A stretch of DNA of 54,808 nucleotides from a virus: positions 1 through 54,808 of the IMG/VR virus record IMGVR_UViG_3300047995_000105, one strand, 5' to 3'. Numbering within the stretch: position 1 is the stretch's first letter; the number at the start of each line of letters is the position of its first letter. Under the pieces are notes generated by a model, which worked only from the letters and a program-made list of their open reading frames with translations, was not told the DNA's origin and did not search any database. A program made the position numbers and the translations under genes. This document shows positions 40,291 to 47,826 of this stretch, piece after piece.

Positions 40291-40485
40291 ATGTTAAAAG
40301 CAAAACTAGATTTAGTAATGAGTTGGGTAAAATCAAGAATCGGAGAACGTACCTCATGGGACGGTGCTACGATTATAGCAATATCAGTGTTAGTGCTCGT
40401 AGCTGCACCGATTGTTAAACTATTGGCTTGGCCCGCTTTAGCTTATGGAATTTATACTCTTTGCAAAGAAGAGAATTTAGTGTAA
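40291..40485 (+). CDS. Small membrane protein (64 residues)
   Basis: Begins after AAGGAGAA. An amphipathic N-terminal helix (KAKLDLVMSWVKSRIGERTSW) precedes a hydrophobic stretch of ~30 residues (TIIAISVLVLVAAPIVKLL and LAWPALAYGIYTL) that could span the membrane once or form a hairpin. Size and topology would suit a holin-like or pore-forming late protein, but the sequence alone does not show that. Confidence 0.55.
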   Translation: MLKAKLDLVMSWVKSRIGERTSWDGATIIAISVLVLVAAPIVKLLAWPALAYGIYTLCKEENLV

Positions 40486-40489
40486 TAAA

Positions 40490-40495
40490 TATAAT
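40490..40495 (+). promoter_or_regulatory. Possible -10 element (TATAAT)
   Basis: TATAAT six bases before the ATG at 40502, the same spacing as other predicted leaderless early genes, but with no convincing -35. Confidence 0.3.
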
Positions 40496-40501
40496 TAAAT
40501 A

Positions 40502-40774
40502 ATGGAGAATATCATGGAACTATCTACGTGGGTGATACTTTTGATTATCGCAGTACCTGTACTATTCGTTTTAAACGATAAGTATGGTTGGATTGATAGT
40601 GCAGTGGGTAAACCACCAGCACCTGCAGAAGAACCAACTTTTAAAGCGCCTTCTGCTAACAAACTTATGAAGTTTACTAAAAAAGAACTTATTGAGTTTG
40701 CGGAAAACAACAACATTGTTGTTACACCTTCCAAAACCAAGTCTGAGATTATCAAACAAATCAGAAAAAAATAA
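40502..40774 (+). CDS. Membrane-anchored SAP/HeH-like protein
   Basis: A 90-residue protein, or 86 if it starts at the ATG at 40514, which has GGAG at proper spacing. A single N-terminal span (WVILLIIAVPVLFVL) is followed by a Pro/Ala linker (GKPPAPAEEP) and a C-terminal ~34-residue domain, KFTKKELIEFAENNNIVV...KSEIIKQIRKK. That helix-extended loop-helix pattern resembles SAP/HeH/Rho-N domains, which often bind nucleic acid. It may tether DNA or RNA to the inner membrane. Confidence 0.6.
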   Translation: MENIMELSTWVILLIIAVPVLFVLNDKYGWIDSAVGKPPAPAEEPTFKAPSANKLMKFTKKELIEFAENNNIVVTPSKTKSEIIKQIRKK

Positions 40775-40828
40775 GTATTAAGGGTGGAAATTATTCTGCC
40801 CTAAATACAACTTCCAACCGTCCATATC

Positions 40829-40836
40829 TATAAATA
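40829..40836 (+). promoter_or_regulatory. Late promoter TATAAATA
   Basis: A perfect TATAAATA five bases before the ATG at 40842 (leaderless by spacing). It is the closest promoter upstream of the curli-like genes, so they are probably expressed late. Confidence 0.75.
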
Positions 40837-40841
40837 GTCGT

Positions 40842-41135
40842 ATGGACATATTTCAATTTTTAAGTGAAGTCGGAATCCCTATCGGGACTGCGGTAGTGAT
40901 GGCTTTCTTTATCTATCTGACCTTAAAATATATTTTTGAGTCTGTACTGGGTCAGATTTCGTCCACCGAAAACATTATAAGCATGCTCGAAACACGAGCA
41001 CGTGTTATGAATAATGATATTATTAAAATAGATTTATTAGTAAGTAGTGCATTAGAACTAGCACCACCAATTGACCGTGTTGCTAGAGCAGAAAACTTTG
41101 TTGAGGATGGAAGTATAGACGCCAGACGAGACTAA
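40842..41135 (+). CDS. Small single-span membrane protein (copy 1)
   Basis: A 97-residue protein: an N-terminal membrane segment at ~9-33 (EVGIPIGTAVVMAFFIYLTLKYIF) then a soluble helical tail (ENIISMLETRARVMNNDIIKIDLLVSSALEL). The layout resembles the following gene (FLSEVGIPIG versus LIAEFGFPVV, each with a [FW]I.[YF] membrane core and a coiled-coil tail), so they look like diverged tandem copies. It leads the curli-gene transcript. Confidence 0.6.
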   Translation: MDIFQFLSEVGIPIGTAVVMAFFIYLTLKYIFESVLGQISSTENIISMLETRARVMNNDIIKIDLLVSSALELAPPIDRVARAENFVEDGSIDARRD

Positions 41136-41139
41136 GACC

Positions 41140-41436
41140 ATGGAAAATCTTGCTCAATTAATCGCAGAGTTTGGGTTTCCAGTTGTAATGTCTATGGGTA
41201 TGGGATACTTCATATGGTATGTTTGGAAATTCATTACCATTGAAGTTAAACCAGCACTCGGACGCATGTTTACAGCAAGTATAAAATTGACTGACCAGCT
41301 AAGAATGCTAGACCAAGACATGCTTCGTCTTCAAGAAAAGGTGAACACTGTTTTGGAATATCGTGAGCGCCAAGAACTTTTGCAGGACGCAAAAGAAAAG
41401 CAGGCACTCGAAGAGGTAACAAATGAAAAGAAGTAA
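41140..41436 (+). CDS. Small single-span membrane protein (copy 2)
   Basis: A 98-residue protein with a span at ~8-30 (EFGFPVVMSMGMGYFIWYVWKFI) and a long charged coiled coil (KLTDQLRMLDQDMLRLQEKVNTVLEYRERQELL). It overlaps csgF by 14 bases, tying its expression to the secretion genes. It may be an inner-membrane partner of the secretion pore or a holin/BhlA-like protein. Neither is shown by sequence. Confidence 0.6.
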   Translation: MENLAQLIAEFGFPVVMSMGMGYFIWYVWKFITIEVKPALGRMFTASIKLTDQLRMLDQDMLRLQEKVNTVLEYRERQELLQDAKEKQALEEVTNEKK

Positions 41437-41914
41437 AATTTTTGGTATAACATTTGCAATGATAACACTATGTGTCATTTCTCCGACAGTACAATCAGAC
41501 GAACTGGTACATAAATTTAAAAACCCCAGCTTTAGTGGCGTGGGAACTTCTGCCCATTACTTGACAATTGAGAATCAGGAGAAGTCTAGGACAGACAAGA
41601 TTGCTGAGGACATTAGGGCAGCTCTTTTGAAACAGCAAAGAGAAGCAGAAAATACAGTTTTAGCCAAATTCATAAGGAATTTGGAATCGAGAATCTATGC
41701 TCAGCTATCAAAACAGTTAGTTGAAAACATGTTCTCAAACGAAGAAGGTGCAAACTACGGAACGTTTACACTGGAAGGAAATACAATTACTTACGAAAGG
41801 AAGAACATATGTACTGATGACGGACTATGTGACGATTGGATTGTAATGACAATTGTCGGTAGTGACGGAACTACAACAACTATTGAAATTCCAATTGGTA
41901 CTGGGGGTTTTTAG
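41423..41914 (+). CDS. csgF: Curli assembly protein CsgF
   Basis: A 163-residue secreted protein. Signal peptide ~1-25 (KIFGITFAMITLCVISPTVQS). The mature N-terminus DELVHKFKNPSFSGVG matches the CsgF peptide that inserts into the CsgG channel (E. coli TMTFQFRNPNFGG). The middle is helical (TVLAKFIRNLESRIYAQLS), and the C-terminal beta region runs GTFTLEGNTITYERKN...GTTTTIEIPIG. CsgF sits at the outside of the CsgG pore and couples secretion to nucleation. Its last base is the first of the csgG GTG. Confidence 0.88.
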   Translation: MKRSKIFGITFAMITLCVISPTVQSDELVHKFKNPSFSGVGTSAHYLTIENQEKSRTDKIAEDIRAALLKQQREAENTVLAKFIRNLESRIYAQLSKQLVENMFSNEEGANYGTFTLEGNTITYERKNICTDDGLCDDWIVMTIVGSDGTTTTIEIPIGTGGF

Positions 41915-42822
41915 TGAAGAATCTTTTATTAGTTGGAGTGCTCGGACTCTTGCTATCTAGTTGTGCAGGGATACCGCACATGAAAGATTCCTGTACATCT
42001 CTGATAATGAATGAGTACGGAGAATGTATTGAAGAGCCTGAAGCAATCAAACTTCCAGCATATGCATTATTATTAGATTTACCAGCCGCTGAGGTTATGC
42101 CAGTGGTTGCTGTTTATGGGTTTAAAGACCTAACAGGACAAAGAAAAAGACAAGACGGTGTCGCAACATTTAGTACAGCAGTCAGTCAAGGAGTGACTGC
42201 AATGTTGATAGACGCACTCAAAACTGCAGGGGGTGGAAGTTGGTTCCGTGTAGTTGAAAGAGAAGGATTAGATAATCTTGTACGTGAAAGACAAATAGTC
42301 AGAAGTACAAGAGAACAATTTCAAGAAGAGGGTGAAAGTAAAGAAACTATTCAACCTCTTTTATTTGCTGGCATCATACTCGAAGGTGGAATTATAGGGT
42401 ATGATACCAATATGGAAACTGGTGGCCGAGGTGCAAGAACATTAGGGATTGGACACTCGACTGCTTATCGTAGAGATACGATTGTCGTTTCTTTAAGAGC
42501 AGTTAGTACACTTACTGGTGAAGTTCTTATGAACGTTCAGACCAAGAAGACTGTACTAAGTGTATCGCAAGGATTCGATGTATTTAAATTTGTAGATATG
42601 GATACCCAACTCATTGAAATTGAGGACGGTGTGACAGAGAATGAGTCGGTGACTTTTGCAACGAGGGCTGCTATAGAAGCTGCTGTTCTAGAAATGATTT
42701 ATCAAGGACACGATAGAAAATACTGGACAATTGACGGCCGACATAGACACCCTCATAAAATAGATGGCGGTAATGAAAGACATGCCATCGAGGAGAATAA
42801 AGACGAATATGAAAATGAATAA
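41914..42822 (+). CDS. csgG: Curli secretion channel CsgG
   Basis: A 302-residue outer-membrane lipoprotein, GTG start with GGGGG upstream. Lipobox LLSSC with lipidated Cys17. Conserved CsgG regions: VVAVYGFKDLTGQRK, AVSQGVTAMLIDALKTAGGGSWFRVVEREGLDNLVRERQIVR, LLFAGIILEGGIIGYDTN, the transmembrane hairpin region after GARTLGIG, and TGEVLMNVQTKKTVLS. CsgG forms a nonameric ungated pore exporting unfolded amyloid subunits. Length is close to E. coli CsgG (277). This is the clearest proof that a type VIII-like secretion system is encoded here. Confidence 0.93.
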   Translation: MKNLLLVGVLGLLLSSCAGIPHMKDSCTSLIMNEYGECIEEPEAIKLPAYALLLDLPAAEVMPVVAVYGFKDLTGQRKRQDGVATFSTAVSQGVTAMLIDALKTAGGGSWFRVVEREGLDNLVRERQIVRSTREQFQEEGESKETIQPLLFAGIILEGGIIGYDTNMETGGRGARTLGIGHSTAYRRDTIVVSLRAVSTLTGEVLMNVQTKKTVLSVSQGFDVFKFVDMDTQLIEIEDGVTENESVTFATRAAIEAAVLEMIYQGHDRKYWTIDGRHRHPHKIDGGNERHAIEENKDEYENE

Positions 42823-43534
42823 ACTAAAATTATGTTTAGGTTTATTGTTTGCAATGTCTGTAATGCCTCTTTTAGCTGATGACGACAACGAAATATTTTT
42901 GCAACAATCAGGTGATACGTTAACATTAACGATTGACCAAGTTGGTTACGGAAATAAATTCGGTGGAACTATAGTAAACGGTCAGGTTGCTACTGATATG
43001 ATTTTGACAGGTACAACGAATACGTTCAACCTTGACCAAATCGGTAACAGCAACCAACTATTCGGGCCTGTTGTGTTAGATAGTTCTACCATTAATATGG
43101 TATTCACTGGTGACAGTAATATCTTTGATTGGAATATAGGCGATACTGGTGATTCTGATAACTCAAACATCAATGTCGCAGTTACAGGTAGCAGTAACAC
43201 TTGGGATTATGACCAAGGTTATGCCGCTAGTGCTAACTATTTGGATTTTGATTTAACGCTAATAGGAGATTCAAACGATTTCTTTATAGACATAGATTCA
43301 GACCAAGCTAAATGGGAAATGGAAATTACTGGTGACAGTAATAACGTTGACACAAAACAACTTGACGCATCTGACCATGAATTAAAAGTGGTTCATACGG
43401 GTGATAGTATCAATATGGATATTATTCAACAGTCAGGTACATGTGGAAATAAAACATGCCCAGGCAAGATTGACTTACAGTTGAGTTCTGATAATGCTAC
43501 AGTTACAATTAACCAAAAAGATACTAACGATTAG
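42809..43534 (+). CDS. Curlin-like amyloid repeat protein 1
   Basis: A 241-residue protein from the ATG at 42809 (in-frame upstream ATGs lie in csgG). Signal peptide to ~23 (KLCLGLLFAMSVMPLLA). The mature part has about eight ~22-28 residue repeats carrying TGDSN/TG.SN turns and I.Q.G..N strands, the curlin repeat logic (S-x5-Q-x-G-x-x-N). Asp replaces Gln in many positions, so it is acidic. A C-G-N-K-T-C pair near the C-terminus may form a disulfide. It is the likely cargo of CsgG. Confidence 0.8.
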   Translation: MKMNKLKLCLGLLFAMSVMPLLADDDNEIFLQQSGDTLTLTIDQVGYGNKFGGTIVNGQVATDMILTGTTNTFNLDQIGNSNQLFGPVVLDSSTINMVFTGDSNIFDWNIGDTGDSDNSNINVAVTGSSNTWDYDQGYAASANYLDFDLTLIGDSNDFFIDIDSDQAKWEMEITGDSNNVDTKQLDASDHELKVVHTGDSINMDIIQQSGTCGNKTCPGKIDLQLSSDNATVTINQKDTND

Positions 43535-44627
43535 TGCTATACTTCTGTCGTATCCCTCTTATGCGGATACGATAGGAGACATAGTCGAACAAACTGGTAT
43601 TGGAAACATTATCAGAGAAGGTAATAAAATACCCTCTACTGATTTTCCTAGTATAAACCTCTATGACGAGGCGGAAACTGGGAATGGGAGAATGCTAATT
43701 GAGTTCTTAGACGAAGAAGAACTTGCATTAACAGAACATACACTGGTCTACATAGACGAAGTATATTATGACCCTAATCCCGACTTATCGAAAATGTCGA
43801 TGAGAATGGTAATGGGTACAGCTCGTTTTGCCTCAGGTAAACTAGGTAAAATGAATAAATCGAACATTGCGATTTCTACGCCAACTGCTAACATAGCGAT
43901 TAATGGCACAGATTTTACGACAACCATCGATGAACTCGGGCGAAGTCTTATTATACTTTTGCCTGACGCAAATGGTGACGCATCAGGTTCGATTACAGTT
44001 AGTAATGAATCGGGTACAGACGTAGTATTAGAAGAAGCATATCAAGCCACAATGGTATCTACTTTAAATTCATACCCAACTGCACCTGTAGTAATAAACA
44101 ATATTACATCAAGTTTGATTAATAATATGTTTATTGTGAGTCAACCCAAAGATATTTCTAGGGTGATAGAGGAGTCTGCTACAGAATCAAATGACGGTGG
44201 TATCTTGGACGTAGACTTTTTAGAGTTTGACGGTCTTGATGCAGACGCATTGAAAGACTCAGAAGGTGAATTAGAATTTACTGAATTAGATATAGACCTA
44301 TTAGATGTTGACTTTTTACAGGACTTACTTGATATTGTAGAAGAGTTAGATAGGAAAGTAGGGATAAACAGAACTGCAGACAGTGGTGGAAATACATTTG
44401 GAATAGAAGGTACTGCTATAGGTTTTGATAAAGACACGCAGTACAATACAATAGTTGATACAGGAAGTGGATTGGTTACGTTCTATCGTGAAGTAAACGG
44501 AACCATAAGTATTAAATTACCAGTAGACGCAATGGCACAAATAGTGACCGTAACTAACGAAAAGGAGAGTGTAATTAATATGGGTGGCGACCAAGCAATC
44601 AATATTATTATTACACAACAAAATTAA
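43494..44627 (+). CDS. Secreted FecR-domain protein
   Basis: A 377-residue protein with signal peptide 1-24 (ending SYPSYA). Residues ~80-185 form a FecR domain: LTEHTLVYIDEVYYDP, GTARFASGKLGKMNK, then ISTPTANIAINGTDFTT and SLIILL. The acidic middle (~225-285) is rich in Asp/Leu. A second beta segment (NTFGIEGTAIGFDKD) repeats part of the FecR motif. It overlaps curlin 1 by 41 bases. FecR domains are periplasmic sensors. In bacteria FecR proteins are often encoded beside CHASE2 cyclases (recollection), as occurs here. Confidence 0.75.
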   Translation: MLQLQLTKKILTISAILLSYPSYADTIGDIVEQTGIGNIIREGNKIPSTDFPSINLYDEAETGNGRMLIEFLDEEELALTEHTLVYIDEVYYDPNPDLSKMSMRMVMGTARFASGKLGKMNKSNIAISTPTANIAINGTDFTTTIDELGRSLIILLPDANGDASGSITVSNESGTDVVLEEAYQATMVSTLNSYPTAPVVINNITSSLINNMFIVSQPKDISRVIEESATESNDGGILDVDFLEFDGLDADALKDSEGELEFTELDIDLLDVDFLQDLLDIVEELDRKVGINRTADSGGNTFGIEGTAIGFDKDTQYNTIVDTGSGLVTFYREVNGTISIKLPVDAMAQIVTVTNEKESVINMGGDQAINIIITQQN

Positions 44628-44767
44628 TGAGCCAAAAACAACAACAGCAAAGACTTAGATTTCAAGAAAAGAAAATTAAAGACCAAGCAGAAACAATTGC
44701 AGAACAACAAAAAAGAATAGAAGAGTGGATAAAACAACAACAAGACCCACGTCACAATCAAGAATGA
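44627..44767 (+). CDS. Gln-rich coiled-coil mini-protein (46 residues)
   Basis: A short ORF starting at the TAATG overlap with the FecR gene and ending in an ATGA overlap with curlin 2. It is almost one helix: QQQQRLRFQEKKIKDQAE then EEWIKQQQ, with ~28% Gln. There is no signal peptide, so it is cytoplasmic. Overlaps on both sides support it as a real gene of the operon. It may act as a small chaperone or regulator; nothing in the sequence proves this. Confidence 0.6.
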   Translation: MSQKQQQQRLRFQEKKIKDQAETIAEQQKRIEEWIKQQQDPRHNQE

Positions 44768-45432
44768 AAATAACTGGAACTCATTTAGGGATTGCAGTAA
44801 TTTTATTGTTCTTTGTAGGACAGTGCTTTGCTGGTGACGAACATAATCATGTGCACATAGACCAAGTTGCTGACGGTGATAATGCAAATGTTAACATTAC
44901 GCAGATAGGATATGATAACCATATCGATTTTACTTTTGCACATGCTAACAACACTTTTACTCTATCCCAATCAGGGAATGGTAACTCAATCTCTTGGGTA
45001 TCATACTGGGGTTCAGGAAGAACTTGGGGTGGTGATGTTGACGGTACTGGTAACACAGAAACAGTAACACAGATTGACGGTGCTACATACGGTAGACACA
45101 TATGGGGTAACAATAACGAAGTTGACGTTTACCAAAATGGAACTCACGAATTCAATTTAGACATTCACGTTAATGGTGTAGAACACGAAAACTGGCAAGA
45201 AGGTTCAGGAAGTCATTACGCACACATATACTATTATCAAAATTCACATGATTCAATCACAGATATTGAACAAAAAGGAAGTGGTAGTCATCAAGCAAGA
45301 ATAACACTACAAGGTTCAGAACATACTAATTTAAATCTATTACAACAAGGTTCGACTAATCAGTCATACAATATAACAAATACCTGCCATACAGTAGGTG
45401 GTTGCAGTATAAACGTTTCTCAGGGCAACTAA
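44764..45432 (+). CDS. Curlin-like amyloid repeat protein 2
   Basis: A 222-residue secreted protein, starting at the ATGA overlap. Signal peptide to ~23 (GIAVILLFFVGQCFA). About seven repeats containing N-x-x-x-x-x-Q-x-G-x-x-N (for example ANVNITQIGYDNH, NTFTLSQSGNGNS, SDTDIEQ-type) in curlin spacing. It is His-, Asn- and Gln-rich. The C-terminus has C-x5-C (TCHTVGGCS), parallel to curlin 1. Higher Q/N content than curlin 1 suggests CsgA/CsgB-like division of labour, with which is nucleator unknown. Confidence 0.78.
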   Translation: MKITGTHLGIAVILLFFVGQCFAGDEHNHVHIDQVADGDNANVNITQIGYDNHIDFTFAHANNTFTLSQSGNGNSISWVSYWGSGRTWGGDVDGTGNTETVTQIDGATYGRHIWGNNNEVDVYQNGTHEFNLDIHVNGVEHENWQEGSGSHYAHIYYYQNSHDSITDIEQKGSGSHQARITLQGSEHTNLNLLQQGSTNQSYNITNTCHTVGGCSINVSQGN

Positions 45433-45445
45433 ATAAAAAACCCTC

Positions 45446-45474
45446 TTATAATTACTCAAACATTGAGGTATAAT
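45446..45474 (+). promoter_or_regulatory. Early-type promoter of the SleB-like gene
   Basis: TTATAA (45446-45451), 17-base spacer, TATAAT (45469-45474), seven bases before the ATG at 45482. An AAAAAACCCTCTTA upstream segment resembles the one before gene 55. Confidence 0.55.
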
Positions 45475-45481
45475 AGTGTAT

Positions 45482-45970
45482 ATGAAACTAATAAATATCT
45501 TAGTATTTTGTGCGCTTCTTTTAGGAGCTACAAAAGTGGAAGGTTTAGAACTAGAGATGGACACTCATTGTCTTGCTCAAAACATATATTTTGAAGCAGG
45601 TAATCAACCTCTTGCAGGACAGATTGCAGTTGCTAACGTAGTTTTAAATCGTGTAGAACATGATAAATTTCCCGATTCAATTTGTGGAGTAGTTTATCAA
45701 ACAAAAGAATGGCGAACCTCTTGGACAGGTAAGACCATTCCTAAATTAGGAATGTGTCAGTTCTCTTGGTTTTGTGATGGCAAATCAGACAAACCAAAAG
45801 ACAGTAAAACTTGGGCGGAGAGTTTAAAACTTGCAGACGAAATACTGGACGGTCAGTATTTTGATTTGACAGAAGGTGCAATGTGGTATCATGCGTATTA
45901 TATACAACCATATTGGAGTCAGCATTTAAACGAGACAGTACAAATATCCGCACATATATTCTATAGGTAA
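45482..45970 (+). CDS. Cell wall hydrolase, SleB/CwlJ type, secreted
   Basis: A 162-residue protein from the ATG at 45482 (a GTG at 45476 is also in frame). Signal peptide to ~21. The Hydrolase_2 domain is plain: HCLAQNIYFEAGNQPLAGQIAVANVVLNRV, then MCQFSWFCDGK, and AMWYHAYYIQPYWS.HL. SleB-type enzymes are lytic transglycosylases or amidases of peptidoglycan. With a signal peptide it could act from the periplasm, helping lysis or opening the wall for curli-like export. It sits between the curlin and cyclase genes. Host-range data absent. Confidence 0.85.
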   Translation: MKLINILVFCALLLGATKVEGLELEMDTHCLAQNIYFEAGNQPLAGQIAVANVVLNRVEHDKFPDSICGVVYQTKEWRTSWTGKTIPKLGMCQFSWFCDGKSDKPKDSKTWAESLKLADEILDGQYFDLTEGAMWYHAYYIQPYWSQHLNETVQISAHIFYR

Positions 45971-45975
45971 AATCT

Positions 45976-47826
45976 ATGTATAAATGGTGGACGGTTTTAA
46001 TAACCATCGCTCTTCTAGCAGGTCTTCGTATATCAGACCCGTTTCTCATGGAGTCAATCCGACTCAACTATTTTGACTTTTTACAAACTCAAAAGGAACC
46101 TATACAGGTTGACGATATTGTATTAGTTGACATAGACGAAAAGACATTAGAAAAATACGGACAGTTCCCATTCCCTAGAGGCGTATGGGCAGACATGATA
46201 AATCAAACGTCCGAAACAAATCCTTCCGTCCTTACTGCTACATTTGCACAACCTGATAGATTCGGGGAAGACGAAGAACTTAGACAAGCATTAGGAAACA
46301 GACTTTCCCTTCTTTCTGCCTCACCAACTAATCAAAAAGATACTGGAAGTGCACCATATATTGGTATTGCAAAGTTAGGTAAAGGTGACCCTGCAAACTG
46401 GTTATACAGTTATGAGGGTATCTCTAGTCCCATACAACCCCTACAGGAGGCGGTTTACGGTGTAGGTACTGTAAGTGCTTCACCTTCTATAGACGGAACT
46501 GTACGTGCAGTTCCACTCGCTGTCATGGCGAATGGACAGATATATCCTTCTCTCGCACTAGAAACATTGAGAGTTATGAATGGTCAACAGTCCTACAATA
46601 TAAAGATTACGCCTGAGGTTGGTGTAGAATGGGTTAGGATAGGTAGACTACCACCATTAACAGTACAACCTAATGCAGACTTTAATATTGCATTTTGGAA
46701 TCAGTTTGAACGTGTCAGTGCAGTGGACAAAATCCCTGCAGATAAAATCCTTATATGGGGTTTGACTGCTTCAGGTCTGAGTAATCCAGTTTCAACCCCA
46801 ATGGGTGCAATGTATCCCCATGAAGTACAAGCGAATTTAATTCAGACCGTCTTGACAGGATTCCAAATACAACGATTCTACTATCTTGAATTTCTTGAAA
46901 TTTTTCTTGTTCTGTTTTCGTCTCTAGTAATACTGGCAATGGTCTACAGACTTCCCACAGTTCTTTCGGGGATAGGGAGTCTAAGTGTCGTTGGATTGCA
47001 GGCGTATACGGGGTATTACGTTTGGATTGAGAACTTGATTTTGCTCGATGTCTTTTACTCATCAGTTGCCTCATTGTTAGTTTTTGGTCACGCATCTTTC
47101 AACAAATACTTCACTACGTATCAATTGAAAGAACAAATAAAGAAACAGTTCCAAAAATATTTATCGCCTGACATGGTTGAAGAACTACAGAAAAATCCTG
47201 AACTATTGAAATTAGGTGGAGATAGAAAGGAACTTTCCTTCCTTTTTGCCGACATTGTTGGCTTCACTCCCATAAGCGAAAAGTATATGAAAGAAGATGA
47301 CCCCGAAGGATTGGTTGAACTTATCAACAAATTCCTAGACGCAATGTCAAAAGTCGTTCTTGCACATGGCGGAACCATCGACAAATATATGGGCGATTGT
47401 TTGATGGCATTTTGGAATGCCCCTTTGGATTGTCCAAACCACGCTGAAATGGCGGTTAGAAGTGCTATGGAAATTGAACTGCTTACTGAACAAATGAACA
47501 AGGAACTCAAAGAACAGGGATATGATTTACCACCCGTTGTAATTGGCACAGGAATAAATACTGGCCCATGCATCGTAGGAAACATGGGAAGTGAGGCAAG
47601 ATTCGATTATTCAGTTGTCGGTGATGCAGTTAATCTAGGTGCACGTCTTGAAGTTCAAACAAGAACATTTGATACACCTATTATCCTTTCACAATACACA
47701 CTTGACCAATTGCCTGACGATATCAAAGTAAAAGAACTTGATAAAATAACTGTAAAAGGTAAAGAAGAACCTGTTACCATTTACGCACCATACTTTAAAC
47801 GCACAATTAGAAAACTAAAGAAATGA
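45976..47826 (+). CDS. CHASE2-domain class III adenylyl cyclase
   Basis: A 616-residue membrane protein. N-terminal span ~4-19, periplasmic CHASE2 sensor ~20-290 (FDFLQTQ, DIVLVDIDEKTLEKYG.FPFPRG), three spans ~295-375, linker KKQFQKYLSPDMVEEL, then the cyclase domain: LFADIVGFTPISEK (metal Asp near 425), GGTIDKYMGDCLMAFWN (second metal Asp and the Lys typical of adenylyl specificity), and GINTGPCIVGNMGSEARFDYSVVGDAVNLGARLE with the Asp and Arg of the transition-state site. All key residues look intact. It would make cAMP in response to an envelope signal. Confidence 0.92.
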   Translation: MYKWWTVLITIALLAGLRISDPFLMESIRLNYFDFLQTQKEPIQVDDIVLVDIDEKTLEKYGQFPFPRGVWADMINQTSETNPSVLTATFAQPDRFGEDEELRQALGNRLSLLSASPTNQKDTGSAPYIGIAKLGKGDPANWLYSYEGISSPIQPLQEAVYGVGTVSASPSIDGTVRAVPLAVMANGQIYPSLALETLRVMNGQQSYNIKITPEVGVEWVRIGRLPPLTVQPNADFNIAFWNQFERVSAVDKIPADKILIWGLTASGLSNPVSTPMGAMYPHEVQANLIQTVLTGFQIQRFYYLEFLEIFLVLFSSLVILAMVYRLPTVLSGIGSLSVVGLQAYTGYYVWIENLILLDVFYSSVASLLVFGHASFNKYFTTYQLKEQIKKQFQKYLSPDMVEELQKNPELLKLGGDRKELSFLFADIVGFTPISEKYMKEDDPEGLVELINKFLDAMSKVVLAHGGTIDKYMGDCLMAFWNAPLDCPNHAEMAVRSAMEIELLTEQMNKELKEQGYDLPPVVIGTGINTGPCIVGNMGSEARFDYSVVGDAVNLGARLEVQTRTFDTPIILSQYTLDQLPDDIKVKELDKITVKGKEEPVTIYAPYFKRTIRKLKK

